DNA of 64,000 bases from Bradyrhizobium sp. RP6 (GCF_003837805.1 NZ_RQIT01000024.1:45008-109007); one strand, 5' to 3'. Positions 7,054 to 15,385 are shown, numbered from the stretch's first letter. Numbers and translations: made by a program. The notes: generated by a model from the sequence alone, not told the origin.

Positions 7054-9552
7054 ATGTGGAAAGACCCCATCGAGAGCACGCCTTCGATCATCCAGACCGA
7101 TTTCGGGCCCTTCGGGCAGAGCCTGCCGGGGGACGGTGAAGCCTATTGCGGCCCCACGTCGATGGTCATGGGCCTTTACTGGCTGTCGGCAAACGGCTTC
7201 ACGCAGGTTGCTCCTGTGGTCTACAACGGCGAGGACGACCCCGTGGCGATCAACCTGGAAAGGGTGGTCGCGGGCTTGATGCAGACGTCAAGCGAGAGCG
7301 GCAGCTTCGTGGACGGCATGACGAGCGGGATGGCCGACTATCTGTCGGCCTGCGGAATCGGGCCTGATCTCTATCATTTGACGAGCAATCCCAATCCGGA
7401 CCTCGCGTGGCTCGCCGATCAATTGGCCCCGAACGTGTCCGAGAGTCCGCAGACGATCGTCTTGGCCAATTTCGCGGTTGGCTGGTTTTCCGTTTCCCAG
7501 ACGACGAAGGGATACATGGAAAATAGCGGCGGGCATGTCCTCGCGCCGCTCACGGTGAACCTGGCGGGCGGCACGATCACCATCAACAACGCTTTCCCCG
7601 CCTCGTTCGAGAACGTACCCAACCTCCCGTCCAGCAATCCGCAGACCGTCCAGATCGCGCAGATGCCCAGCGGATGGAAGCTGGAAAATCAGCCGCTCCC
7701 CTCCGAAGACTACAGCCAAGTCGTCACCGACGCGCTCACCGGGAGGGGCGTCTACGCCGTGCTCTGGCAGGGGCAAGCTTGGGCGATCTCGCCGTCGGCG
7801 CTGCCCTCGACATCCGGATATGAACCCAGCACTTGGACGATCAACAAGCCTAAGGTCATCAACACGAACGGCGGCACGCTGACCGTCGTCGCGCCGATCT
7901 CCGGGCTGGGCGGCCTCCAAAAATACGGCGAAGGCACGCTCCTGCTCACCAACACGAACCAGCTGATGGGACAGAACATCGTGGGCGCCGGGACGCTGGC
8001 AAGTACCCGGACATCCGGCACACCATTTGGCAGCTTCAGGGTGACGGTGACGAACGGCGGAATACTCGAGCTTCGTTCGGACGGCGCGACGGTCGATGTG
8101 CAGATCGCCTCGGGATCTCTGGCGACATTCGTCATCGGCTCTACGGGAGGCGCCTTGCAGCTTTCCGGAAGCGGCAACTATCGCGTCGTAATCGGGGGCA
8201 ATGACGACGGTACCCTGGCGAACATTGTCCGCAACTCCGGCGGAACTCTTGTCATCGTGCCGGGCGGCGGCATGGCCCAGCTTGGGCTGACGCAGCAGGT
8301 GTTCGTGGCAGGAACGGGAGCAAACCTGCCCATCGTCACGAACGGGATCGTCGCTCCCTACATTCTCGGAGAGGACGACGACGCGGCCAGCTCGGGCAAG
8401 TTTCTGACCTATTCGCCCTCCGAAGGCTTCGCAAGCGCGGCGACCGTGTCGTCGACCGATGTCGGCATCAACGACGTTCCGGCCGATGCCGTCTACGAGG
8501 TCGTCGACAGCCAGGCGATCGAGAGCGGCGGTGTGCCGCAGGTGGCGGCGCTCGAAGTGAACGGCGGGGCGATTACGGGCAGCGATGCGAGCATTCTGGT
8601 CGGAAGCCAGGCGAGCGGCGACGCCGCGGGCCTCATCATGAACGGCGGCAGCATCGCTACTGCGAGCCTTTCGTTCGGCGCGGCAGAAGGCCTGATCTAC
8701 ACCAATGCCGCCGGCGGTAATTCGCAGATCGCAGCCGCCATCGAGGGATCGGCGGGCCTGACGATCTTCGGTCCCGGCACGCTGACCCTGAGTGCAGACA
8801 GCAGCGGCACGCTTTCCGGTCTGATCAGGGTCAATGGGGGTACGCTGATTGCCGGCGCTACCGGTGGATCAGCAACGGGTGCCGGCGAGGTGCAGGTATC
8901 CTACGCGGCGACGCTGGAGGTCGCCGGCACGGTGACCGGCGCGGTTGTCGTCGGCGAGTCGGGCACACTGTTCATGAACGGTGGGACGATCTCGGGCCCG
9001 GTCACCATTGCAGCGACCGGCGCCGATACGCCTGCTCCCGGCGGCATATTACAAGGGAGCGGAACAATCAGCGGGACCACCTCCATCAGCGGCATCATCC
9101 AGTCAGGCCCGCAGGCTGGCCTGATCACGTTCACCGGCGAAACCAATATGACTGGCGACGCGAGCTTCTATTGGCGGCTGCAGAAGCTCGTGGACGATGC
9201 GGATCCCGGAGCCGGACCTGGGGTCTACTGGAACGCGCTGCAGTTCAACTCGCCGGATACGAACCTCGGCACCAAGAATGCACCTCTCTGGCTCTTCCTC
9301 GACTTCAGCGCCCTCGACGGGGACCCGGACGGCGGCGACGCGTTCTGGCAGAAGCCCCATACCTGGACGCTCTTTACCTACGCAGCCGATGCCGGCCGCT
9401 ATTGGCCGGCGTACGAGAACTTCTCGTACCAGTCCGGAAGCTTCAACACGGTCTTCGACAACTGGGTCGTGTCCCTGCAGTGGAAACCGGCGGCCTCGCC
9501 GCAGAGCCTCCCCGATCGATGGCGCGCGAACGCTCGTGCGAGAAGCCGGTAA
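7054..9552 (+). CDS. Cysteine-peptidase-like domain fused to autotransporter-type beta repeats
   Basis: 832 residues from the ATG at 7054 (AGGAG 12 bases upstream); a TTG start 27 codons earlier is possible. The first ~200 residues look like a C39/papain-like fold: GEAYCGPTSMVMGLYW (Cys32), SGGHVLAPLTV (His161), then TITINNA (Asn178 or Asn179), i.e. an ordered Cys-His-Asn set. From ~residue 265 on, the protein is Gly/Thr/Ser-rich beta-repeat sequence, including two passenger-type repeats (LGGLQKYGEGTLLLTNTN and LTIFGPGTLTLSADSSG). A final ~130-residue domain is Trp/Asp-rich. There is no signal peptide, no outer-membrane barrel and no secretion signal that I can see. No close family is recognised. 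Confidence 0.75.
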   Translation: MWKDPIESTPSIIQTDFGPFGQSLPGDGEAYCGPTSMVMGLYWLSANGFTQVAPVVYNGEDDPVAINLERVVAGLMQTSSESGSFVDGMTSGMADYLSACGIGPDLYHLTSNPNPDLAWLADQLAPNVSESPQTIVLANFAVGWFSVSQTTKGYMENSGGHVLAPLTVNLAGGTITINNAFPASFENVPNLPSSNPQTVQIAQMPSGWKLENQPLPSEDYSQVVTDALTGRGVYAVLWQGQAWAISPSALPSTSGYEPSTWTINKPKVINTNGGTLTVVAPISGLGGLQKYGEGTLLLTNTNQLMGQNIVGAGTLASTRTSGTPFGSFRVTVTNGGILELRSDGATVDVQIASGSLATFVIGSTGGALQLSGSGNYRVVIGGNDDGTLANIVRNSGGTLVIVPGGGMAQLGLTQQVFVAGTGANLPIVTNGIVAPYILGEDDDAASSGKFLTYSPSEGFASAATVSSTDVGINDVPADAVYEVVDSQAIESGGVPQVAALEVNGGAITGSDASILVGSQASGDAAGLIMNGGSIATASLSFGAAEGLIYTNAAGGNSQIAAAIEGSAGLTIFGPGTLTLSADSSGTLSGLIRVNGGTLIAGATGGSATGAGEVQVSYAATLEVAGTVTGAVVVGESGTLFMNGGTISGPVTIAATGADTPAPGGILQGSGTISGTTSISGIIQSGPQAGLITFTGETNMTGDASFYWRLQKLVDDADPGAGPGVYWNALQFNSPDTNLGTKNAPLWLFLDFSALDGDPDGGDAFWQKPHTWTLFTYAADAGRYWPAYENFSYQSGSFNTVFDNWVVSLQWKPAASPQSLPDRWRANARARSR

Positions 9553-9589
9553 CCGACCCGCGGCAAAGGGTGACCTTCAAAAATGAAAG

Positions 9590-9611
9590 AGGCCGCCAAC
9601 TGAGGCGGCCT
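9590..9611. terminator. Bidirectional hairpin terminator
   Basis: AGGCCGCC (9590-9597), a 6-base loop and GGCGGCCT (9604-9611) form a perfect GC-rich stem 38 bases after the peptidase/repeat gene and 13 bases before the end of the convergent gene. An A-rich stretch lies to the left and a pyrimidine-rich one to the right, so it may act on both strands. Confidence 0.65.
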
Positions 9612-9623
9612 AACTCTCGGTTC

Positions 9624-9905
9624 TTATCCTCTGCCGTCTCGACATCTCCGATAAGGCTCGGCCTTTGATGCGGGGACCGTGTATGCGCGCCACTCCGCAT
9701 AGGTGAAGCCGTATTTCTTCATGCAAGCCAATGCATGCGGAGAACTATTGCTGGGCTCCGCGCCACTGTCGCGCCGCTTGGCCTGCTCCACCGAAGTGCC
9801 ATCACGCTTTGCTTGGCAGACCGGATCGTGGTGGCAAGCATACGGCGGAGCTGCCAAGGCTGGAGACGCAATTAGGGCTATAGCCAAAGTAAAAACATGC
9901 TTCAT
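9624..9905 (-). CDS. Small exported Cys-containing protein
   Basis: 93 residues. MKHVFTLAIALIASPALA is a Sec signal peptide. The mature protein has four Cys (YACHHDPVCQ, LACMKK, RRCRDG), probably two periplasmic disulfides, and a KKYGFTYAEWRAYTVP segment. GGGGGAATC precedes the ATG. The function is unknown. It is one of several small exported proteins in the first 12 kb. Confidence 0.72.
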   Translation of the reverse strand: MKHVFTLAIALIASPALAAPPYACHHDPVCQAKRDGTSVEQAKRRDSGAEPSNSSPHALACMKKYGFTYAEWRAYTVPASKAEPYRRCRDGRG

Positions 9906-10149
9906 GATTCCCCCACAGGTTGAACGGGGAAACCATTACCGAGCGCCCCCAAGGCGGTAAAGGTGTGCTGAGACAGTTACCAACCAGAATAAACTAGGGA
10001 CGGGAGAACGGCAGCACGTCCGATGTGGGTCACACAAGCCGCCGATCGCACTTGCAGTGGCAGACTTCCGCTTTGCTCTGGTAAGCTGAAGATGATGTGC
10101 ACTCCCAAGCGGAGTTCTTGCGAACCACAACGGCCTGGAAGGACAGCCC

Positions 10150-10881
10150 ATGAGCATCAAAGCCGTCGTCTTCGACGCCTACGGAACGTTGTACGACATC
10201 CAGTCGGTCGCTGACATCACGGAGGATGCGTTTCCGGGCTATGGCGAGATCATCACGCAGGTCTGGCGCATCAAGCAGCTCGAATACACATGGTTGCGCT
10301 CGCTGATGCAACGCTACCGGGATCTTGCCGTCGTCACCCGCGACTCGCTCGCCTATACGCTGCGAATATTGGGGCTTGCTTACGAGAACGACGCATTCGA
10401 GCGTGTGATCGAGAAATATCTGCACCTCGATCTCTATGCGGACGCGACGGCAGCGCTCACGGCGCTGAAGCCGCGCAAGCTCGCCATCCTCTCCAACGGC
10501 AGCCCGGACATGCTGAATGCGCTGGTGCGCAATTCCGGGCTCGATGCCCTGCTCGATGCCACCATCAGCGTCGATGCGAAGAAAATCTTCAAGCCGAGCC
10601 CGCAGGCCTATGAGCTGATCGGCGATGTGCTCGGCACCGGGCCGGACGAGGTACTTTTCGTCTCCTCCAATCCCTGGGACGCCGCCGGGGCGAAATCGTT
10701 CGGATTGAAGGTTGCCTGGATCGAGCGGGTGACGCCCGAAGCGATGGCACTGGCTTGCGTCGAGAACGAACTCGTGGCACCGCTCACCATGTTCAAGGCG
10801 ATCCGCACCCAGATGGACGAGCTTGGCTTTGCACCGGACCACCGCGTCCATTCGCTCTCCGAGCTGCCAGGTATCATCTGA
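10150..10881 (+). CDS. Haloacid dehalogenase, type II (HAD superfamily)
   Basis: 243 residues matching L-2-haloacid dehalogenases rather than generic HAD phosphatases. Motif I is VVFDAYGTLYD with the nucleophile Asp9 and no second Asp at +2 (Ala instead, as in dehalogenases), motif II LSNGSPDML, motif III FKPSPQAYEL (Lys) and motif IV FVSSNPWDAAGAKSFG (SSNxxD). The likely reaction is hydrolytic dehalogenation of 2-haloalkanoates. AAGGACAGCCC precedes the ATG. The next gene follows 32 bp downstream and may be cotranscribed. Confidence 0.9.
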   Translation: MSIKAVVFDAYGTLYDIQSVADITEDAFPGYGEIITQVWRIKQLEYTWLRSLMQRYRDLAVVTRDSLAYTLRILGLAYENDAFERVIEKYLHLDLYADATAALTALKPRKLAILSNGSPDMLNALVRNSGLDALLDATISVDAKKIFKPSPQAYELIGDVLGTGPDEVLFVSSNPWDAAGAKSFGLKVAWIERVTPEAMALACVENELVAPLTMFKAIRTQMDELGFAPDHRVHSLSELPGII

Positions 10882-10913
10882 GGTAGGTATCGCCGCCCGC
10901 CCGTGAGACTGGA

Positions 10914-11381
10914 ATGAGCCTGGAATCCGTTCGCGCCTTCTTCGCCGAGAAAGCCCCCGACATCTCCGTCATCGAATCCCCGATCAGCTCCGCGACCGTG
11001 GCGCTGGCGGCCGAAGCCTATGGTGTCGAGCCGGGACGGATCGCCAAGACGCTGTCGTTGCGGATCGGCGAGCGCGTGATCCTGATCGTCGCCGCCGGCA
11101 CCTCACGCATGGACAACAAGAAGGTGAAGGCGCAGTTCGGCGGCAAACCGAAGATGCTGGGTCTGGAGGAAGTCGCCGACATCACCGGGCACGAGGTCGG
11201 CGGCGTCTGCCCCTTCGGCCTGAAATCGCCCCTGCCGATCTATTGCGATGTCTCGCTGAAGGCGTTCGACGTCGTGGTTCCGGCCGCAGGCTCGACCCAC
11301 AGCGCGGTGCGGATCACGCCTGATCGGCTGGCAGAGCTGGTCGCCGCCGAGTGGGTCGATGTCTGTGAGCACCGTCCCTAA
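10914..11381 (+). CDS. YbaK/EbsC-family aminoacyl-tRNA deacylase
   Basis: 155 residues covering one YbaK domain. Family landmarks are GRIAKTLSLRIGERVILIVAAG, the Lys pair DNKKVKAQFGGKPKML, and GHEVGGVCPFGLKSPLPIYCDVSLKAF, with a PAAGSTHSAVRI motif at the end. These proteins hydrolyse mischarged aminoacyl-tRNAs (Cys-tRNA-Pro or Ala-tRNA-Pro) in trans; the exact substrate is not decided by sequence. It follows the dehalogenase by 32 bp with a weak ribosome site. Confidence 0.9.
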   Translation: MSLESVRAFFAEKAPDISVIESPISSATVALAAEAYGVEPGRIAKTLSLRIGERVILIVAAGTSRMDNKKVKAQFGGKPKMLGLEEVADITGHEVGGVCPFGLKSPLPIYCDVSLKAFDVVVPAAGSTHSAVRITPDRLAELVAAEWVDVCEHRP

Positions 11382-11417
11382 ATCGCGATGAGATGAGGAC
11401 GAATCGTCGTTGCGATT
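11381..11417. repeat. Short palindromic intergenic repeat
   Basis: AATCGC at 11381 pairs with GCGATT at 11412-11417 around an inner GATGAG...GAATCGTC core. The form matches a dispersed repeat I associate with Bradyrhizobium. It starts at the stop codon of the YbaK gene. Confidence 0.5.
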
Positions 11418-11430
11418 GAGCTCGTTGTTT

Positions 11431-11478
11431 GAGCACAATCCTTTCGCAAAACCGCAGCGCACTTTTGCGGATCATGCT
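11431..11478. repeat. Diverged copy of a GCATGATC...GATCATGC repeat
   Basis: GAGCACAATC...CGCAAAACCG...CACTTTTGCGGATCATGCTT resembles the better-preserved repeat at 60466-60512 (shared AAAACCG, CACTTTT and GGATCATGC). The left arm here has lost its match. Confidence 0.5.
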
Positions 11479-11487
11479 TCCGAGCGG

Positions 11488-11838
11488 CTAGTCTTCCTCG
11501 TCGTAGGGCTGCGGCCGCGCGGGCGGAGGTGGCGGAGCCGCGTTGTAACGCGGTGGCGGAGCGGCGCGATTGCGCGGCACCGGCTGTTGTTGCGGCATCT
11601 GGTTGTTGGACTGGAACACCGCGCGGCAGCCGCTTGAGAGCTGCGGCGTGTTCTGCTGCAGACAAGCCGTGATGCGATTCACATCGGGAATCTGGTCGCT
11701 GCACAGACGCCATACATCGGGCGTACAAGCCATCTGCTGTTCCATCGTGCCGCGGTATTCCTCAGCGAATACTGCGCCCTGCGCGGCGATGCCGCCAACC
11801 GCAAGCGCCACACCCAGCACAATCCGCTCTGCTCGCAT
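11488..11838 (-). CDS. Exported Cys-rich-repeat protein with Pro-rich tail
   Basis: 116 residues from the ATG at 11836-11838, chosen because GAAGGA lies 8 bases upstream and a signal peptide (MRAERIVLGVALAVGGIAAQGAVFAEE) begins there. The mature core has four Cys (ACTPDVWRLCSD and ITACLQ...SGCRAVF) in a C-x7-C-x12-C pattern typical of the small Cys-rich repeat domain of periplasmic proteins. The last ~40 residues are Pro/Gln/Arg-rich and probably disordered, ending in DEED. Function is unknown. Confidence 0.75.
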   Translation of the reverse strand: MRAERIVLGVALAVGGIAAQGAVFAEEYRGTMEQQMACTPDVWRLCSDQIPDVNRITACLQQNTPQLSSGCRAVFQSNNQMPQQQPVPRNRAAPPPRYNAAPPPPPARPQPYDEED

Positions 11839-11932
11839 GTCTCGGTCCTTCTCGAATCCGACGAATCTCTTCAATCAATGAGGCGAGAGCCGGTTCTGGA
11901 CCAACAAAAAAATGTGAAAGAAGTGCGGGAAC

Positions 11933-12170
11933 CTATTCAACCTTGCCGGTCTTCTTCACCGCCGCGATCAGCCGTGTGCCGCCGGTCGCGACGAAGTCCG
12001 AGAAGGCCGGCGCGTCCTGATAGGCAACGAGACTGCCCAAGGCCTCGAGCGCCTCGAGGACATCAGGACTCGTCATCGGCTGCGCCATCGCGTCTGGCGA
12101 TGCGCGCCGCAATTGCCGAGCACGCGCAGCTTGCCGTCATCGATCTGCGGCTTCGGTGCCTCCCCCTGAT
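11933..12170 (-). pseudogene. Remnant of a TctC/Bug-type tricarboxylate substrate-binding protein
   Basis: Read on the minus strand, one frame gives DDGKLRVLGN, which matches the GK-LR-LAV strand of TctC-type binding proteins, and then stops. A second frame gives SPDVLEALEALGS...AFSDFVATG...IAAVKKTGKVE and ends at a TAG (11933-11935), the typical C-terminus of that family. Only ~80 of ~325 codons survive and a frameshift separates them. There is no start codon, ribosome site or signal peptide. It is a decayed 3' fragment. Confidence 0.6.
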
Positions 12171-12300
12171 TTTCTTTGCTACGTTGATAGCCTGACCTGC
12201 CAAGCGGCAAGAACAGGACGTTTACGAAGCGTTAGCCATGTCCGGTCCAGAGCCGGGAACGCATGTCCGGACCCGCTGTTGCCCTCCCAGGGAGAGAGTG

Positions 12301-12558
12301 ATGCGCAATCCTGGAACCATCGACGTCGCTCTGGACGAGATGCTGGTCAATCTCGCCGCGATCGTGTTGCGGCTCTCAAGACCGGACGTGACGCGAACGC
12401 CGGACGCGCGGCGCGCACTGGCGCAATCCGTCCATCAATACGCCGCCTGCGCAGCACGCTCGAGCGATCCGCGCGTTCACGAGTTGAAGATGCAGCTGGA
12501 GGAGACGCTGAGGCCGAACTTGCGAATTGTCGCAAGCGATGGCGTGGAGGTGTCTTAG
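12301..12558 (+). CDS. Small hypothetical protein (85 aa)
   Basis: 85 residues with no signal peptide and no membrane segment. It is helical and Ala/Arg-rich (DEMLVNLAAIVLRLSRPD, RRALAQSVHQYAACAAR, LKMQLEETLRPNLRIV). AGGGAGAGAGTG precedes the ATG at 12301, which sets the start against a longer frame from 12238. I recognise no family. It converges on the LysR gene. Confidence 0.6.
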   Translation: MRNPGTIDVALDEMLVNLAAIVLRLSRPDVTRTPDARRALAQSVHQYAACAARSSDPRVHELKMQLEETLRPNLRIVASDGVEVS

Positions 12559-12607
12559 TCCGATTACGCGAGATGCCGTAGCAGCCACTAAATGGTTGGT
12601 ACGGCAG

Positions 12608-13543
12608 CTATGTGGCTCTGGCACCCATCTTCGACCGCCGCTTGCAGATGCTGGGCAGCTCCGCCGCCAGGAAATCGCCGAGCGCTTCGACGCGTGCGGG
12701 ACGCGGGCCGCCGGGCGGCGTCACCAGGTGCACGGCGCCTTCGGCCTGCGTCCAGTCCTTCAGGATGACTTCGACCTCGCCGGAGGAAATGGCTTCGCCG
12801 ACGATGAATTCAGGCAGCTCGGCGATACCGAGGCCGGCGATCAGTGCCGGCATCACGGCTTCGCCGTTGTTGACGCGAAGTTGTCCTCCCGGGCGTACGC
12901 TGACCTGCTCGCCGGCGGAATTTGTGTAGTGCCAGACGTTCGGCGTCGAGAGATAAGCGTAGCTGAAGCACTTGTGCTGGGCGAGATGCATTGGATGCGT
13001 CGGCCGTCCGTGGCGCTTCAGATACGACGGCGCGGCGACCGTGTAGCGCGGCATGGTGAAGAGCCGCCGCGCGATCAGCGAAGAGTCCGGCAACCGCGCG
13101 ATCCGCACCGCCATGTCGAAACCCTCGCCGATCAGGTCGACGGTCGCATCGCTCAAATGCAGATCGACCGAGACTTCCGGATAGGCTTCGAAGAACTCCG
13201 GCAGCAGCGGCGCCACGGCCTTGATGCCGAACGTCATGGGGACGGCCAGCCGCACCAGCCCGCGCGGCGCGACCGATTGCGCCAGCGCCTCGTTCTCGGC
13301 CGCCTCGCCGTCGGCCAAGAGGCGCGTCGCACGCTCGGCCAGCTTGTGGCCGGCATCGGTCAGCGCGAGACGGCGCGAGGTGCGGTTGAACAGCCGGGCG
13401 CCGAGCCGCTCCTCCAGCCGGGTCACGGCCTTCGAAACCGTCGCCTTGGACATCGCCAGCTCGCCCGCAGCCCCCGCAAACGACCGCAGCTCCACGACTT
13501 TGGCAAAGATCGCGAGTGCTTCGAAGTCTGGGAGTTTTGCCAT
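12608..13543 (-). CDS. LysR-family regulator of the pirin-wrbA pair
   Basis: 311 residues. The N-terminal helix-turn-helix (residues 5-65: FEALAIFAKVVELRSFAGAAGELAMSKATVSKAVTRLEERLG) is followed by a LysR effector domain with the DATVDLIGEGFDMAVRI motif of the AaeR/DsdC-like subclass. The ATG at 13541-13543 was chosen because it starts exactly at the HTH; a longer frame exists. It is divergent from pirin and wrbA, 115 bp apart, so it most likely regulates them. The inducer is unknown; quinones or aromatic electrophiles are reasonable guesses. Confidence 0.88.
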   Translation of the reverse strand: MAKLPDFEALAIFAKVVELRSFAGAAGELAMSKATVSKAVTRLEERLGARLFNRTSRRLALTDAGHKLAERATRLLADGEAAENEALAQSVAPRGLVRLAVPMTFGIKAVAPLLPEFFEAYPEVSVDLHLSDATVDLIGEGFDMAVRIARLPDSSLIARRLFTMPRYTVAAPSYLKRHGRPTHPMHLAQHKCFSYAYLSTPNVWHYTNSAGEQVSVRPGGQLRVNNGEAVMPALIAGLGIAELPEFIVGEAISSGEVEVILKDWTQAEGAVHLVTPPGGPRPARVEALGDFLAAELPSICKRRSKMGARAT

Positions 13544-13571
13544 GGCAGCCGGTCCTAACGGGGCATTTAAG

Positions 13572-13586
13572 GAAACAATGCGTTTC
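13572..13586. promoter_or_regulatory. Candidate LysR operator
   Basis: GAAAC-AATGC-GTTTC is a 15-bp palindrome in the LysR/pirin divergent region, and a further GTTTC follows at 13591-13595. Size and position fit a LysR-type recognition site, which usually has a T-N11-A core. Confidence 0.45.
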
Positions 13587-13658
13587 AACAGTTTCTATTT
13601 CTATACCACAGGCGAAGGCTTATCCAAGAGGTCAATCGGACATCAAGGAATTGCGCAG

Positions 13659-14357
13659 ATGATCGAACTCAGACCTTTCGCAAAGCTCGGCGGCGCCGAC
13701 CACGGCTGGCTCAAGGCCAAGCATCACTTCTCATTCGCTGGCCACTATGACCCGAACAACATGGGCCACGGCGCCTTGCGGGTGTGGAATGACGACGAGA
13801 TCGCACCGAACACCGGCTTTCCCGCCCATCCCCACGCCAACATGGAAATCATCACCTATGTGCGCGAGGGCGCAATCACCCATCAGGACAGCCTCGGCAA
13901 CGAAGGCCGGACTGAAGCGGGCGATGTGCAGGTGATGAGCGCCGGCAGCGGCATCCGCCACTCCGAGTACAATCTCGAGCCGACCAGGACGCAGATCTTT
14001 CAGATCTGGATCGAGCCGACCGCGCGAGGCGGCCAGCCGACCTGGGGCTCCAAACCGTTCCCGAAGGCGGACCGCTCCGGCAAGCTCGTCACCATTGCGA
14101 GCGGATTTGGGGACGATAAGGACGCACTGCCGATCCGCGCCGATGCGCGGGTGCTCGCCAGCACGCTGAAGGCCGGCGAGAGCGCCGAGTATGAGCCGCA
14201 GCAGTCGCGGCACCTCTACCTCGTGCCCGCTGCGGGCTCCGTCGAGATCAACGGCGTCCGCGTCAATGCCCGCGACGGCGCCGCGATCCGCGACGAGAAG
14301 CGGCTGAAGATCACCGCGCTCGAAGACTCCGAGCTCGTGCTCGTCGACGCAGCCTAG
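13659..14357 (+). CDS. Pirin family protein (YhhW-like)
   Basis: 232 residues, bicupin pirin fold. The metal-site motif FPAHPHANMEIITYVREG (His-x-His ... Glu) and GIRHSEYN are intact, so metal binding (Fe or Ni) is expected. YhhW/YhaK-type pirins can have quercetinase activity; others regulate. AAGGA sits 9 bases before the ATG at 13659; a longer open frame upstream lies inside the LysR gene on the opposite strand and is not used. wrbA follows after a 150-bp gap that carries a repeat, so the pair may or may not be one transcript. Confidence 0.9.
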   Translation: MIELRPFAKLGGADHGWLKAKHHFSFAGHYDPNNMGHGALRVWNDDEIAPNTGFPAHPHANMEIITYVREGAITHQDSLGNEGRTEAGDVQVMSAGSGIRHSEYNLEPTRTQIFQIWIEPTARGGQPTWGSKPFPKADRSGKLVTIASGFGDDKDALPIRADARVLASTLKAGESAEYEPQQSRHLYLVPAAGSVEINGVRVNARDGAAIRDEKRLKITALEDSELVLVDAA

Positions 14358-14375
14358 AGCGCATCCACACACCAA

Positions 14376-14464
14376 CTCGTCATGCCCGGCCTTGAGCCGG
14401 GCATCCATCGCCTTCGCATGAAGCTTCGAAGAGCGATGGGTTGCCGGGTCAAGCCCGGCAACGA
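14376..14464. repeat. Compound palindromic intergenic repeat
   Basis: Two GC-rich hairpins (CATGCCCGGC...GCCGGGCAT and TTGCCGGG...CCCGGCAA) bracket a shorter stem (ATGAAGCTTCGAA). The outer parts CCATCGC and GCGATGG also pair. This is a Bradyrhizobium-type mosaic repeat, and it sits between pirin and wrbA. Confidence 0.7.
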
Positions 14465-14507
14465 CACCGAACAGAACGACTCACCTCACCACTCAACGGA
14501 GACCACC

Positions 14508-15107
14508 ATGACCAAAGTTCTCGTCCTCTATTATTCCGCCTATGGCCATATCGAAGCGATGGCCAATGCCGTCGCCGAAGGCGCGCGCGAGGCCGGCGCC
14601 ACCGTCGACATCAAGCGCGTGCCGGAGCTGGTGCCGGCCGAGGTCGCGAAAGCCTCCTATTACAAGCTCGACCAGGCCGCGCCGGTCGCCAAAATCGAGG
14701 ACCTCGCCAACTACGACGCGATCATCGTCGGCACCGGCACCCGCTTCGGCCGGATGGCCTCGCAGATGGCGAACTTCCTCGATCAGGCCGGCGGGCTGTG
14801 GGCCAAGGGCGCGCTGCACGGCAAGGTCGGCGGCGCCTTCACCTCCACCGCGACCCAGCACGGCGGCCAGGAGACCACGCTGTTCTCGATCATCACCAAC
14901 CTGCTGCATTTCGGCATGGTCGTGGTCGGCATGAACTACGGCTTCGCCGGCCAGATGAAGCTCGACGAGGTCACCGGCGGCGCACCCTACGGCGCCACCA
15001 CCATCACCGGCGGCGACGGCAGCCGCCAGCCCAGCAGCAACGAGCTCGCCGGCGCTCGCTATCAGGGGCGCCAGATCGCGGAAACCGCGAAGAAGCTGCA
15101 CGGCTGA
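14508..15107 (+). CDS. wrbA: NAD(P)H:quinone oxidoreductase, type IV
   Basis: 199 residues, the standard WrbA length. Flavodoxin-like FMN site: LVLYYSAYGHIEAMA near residue 5; then GTGTRFGRMASQMANFLDQ, AFTSTATQHGGQETT, and the C-terminal GGAPYGATTITGGDGSRQPS loop that closes the FMN site. It reduces quinones by two electrons and protects against redox cycling. GGAG lies 7 bases before the ATG. The LysR-pirin-wrbA layout suggests a quinone or aromatic-stress module. A hairpin follows at 15152. Confidence 0.95.
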   Translation: MTKVLVLYYSAYGHIEAMANAVAEGAREAGATVDIKRVPELVPAEVAKASYYKLDQAAPVAKIEDLANYDAIIVGTGTRFGRMASQMANFLDQAGGLWAKGALHGKVGGAFTSTATQHGGQETTLFSIITNLLHFGMVVVGMNYGFAGQMKLDEVTGGAPYGATTITGGDGSRQPSSNELAGARYQGRQIAETAKKLHG

Positions 15108-15151
15108 GCCTCGCAGTTCAGCTTACGACCGACGCATGGCTGATGCGACTC

Positions 15152-15181
15152 GGGCGGCATTCTCATTCGAGGATGCCGCCC
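15152..15181 (+). terminator. Hairpin downstream of wrbA
   Basis: GGGCGGCAT (15152-15160) and ATGCCGCCC (15173-15181) form a perfect 9-bp stem with a 12-base loop, 45 bases after wrbA. No U-run follows. Past it, two exact copies of GACAACGAACGA lie side by side at about 15202-15225. Confidence 0.55.
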
Positions 15182-15385
15182 CATCTATGACCGGAATACT
15201 CGACAACGAACGAGACAACGAACGATACGAATGGCCTTCGAACTCTTGTTGATCGCGCAGATGATCCGCAAGCCCGCACAGGCGCTTGCGCGCCGCTGGT
15301 ATTGTCGCAGCCTATTCCGCGCCTCGCGCGGCCGGCTTCGCTGCGCCAGTTGCACGGGATCGTAAGGCGGCGGCCTCTCGCTAGA

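Noticed and set aside
13221..13658. An extended N-terminus for the pirin gene
   Set aside because: It lies inside the LysR gene on the opposite strand and precedes the clear ATG with AAGGA at 13659.
15202..15225. Two tandem copies of GACAACGAACGA as a possible CRISPR start
   Set aside because: Only two 12-bp copies without spacers; not a CRISPR array.
15231..15365. A 44-codon open frame after the wrbA hairpin
   Set aside because: No ribosome site, Arg-rich composition and no recognisable fold; the sequence is intergenic and carries a short tandem repeat.
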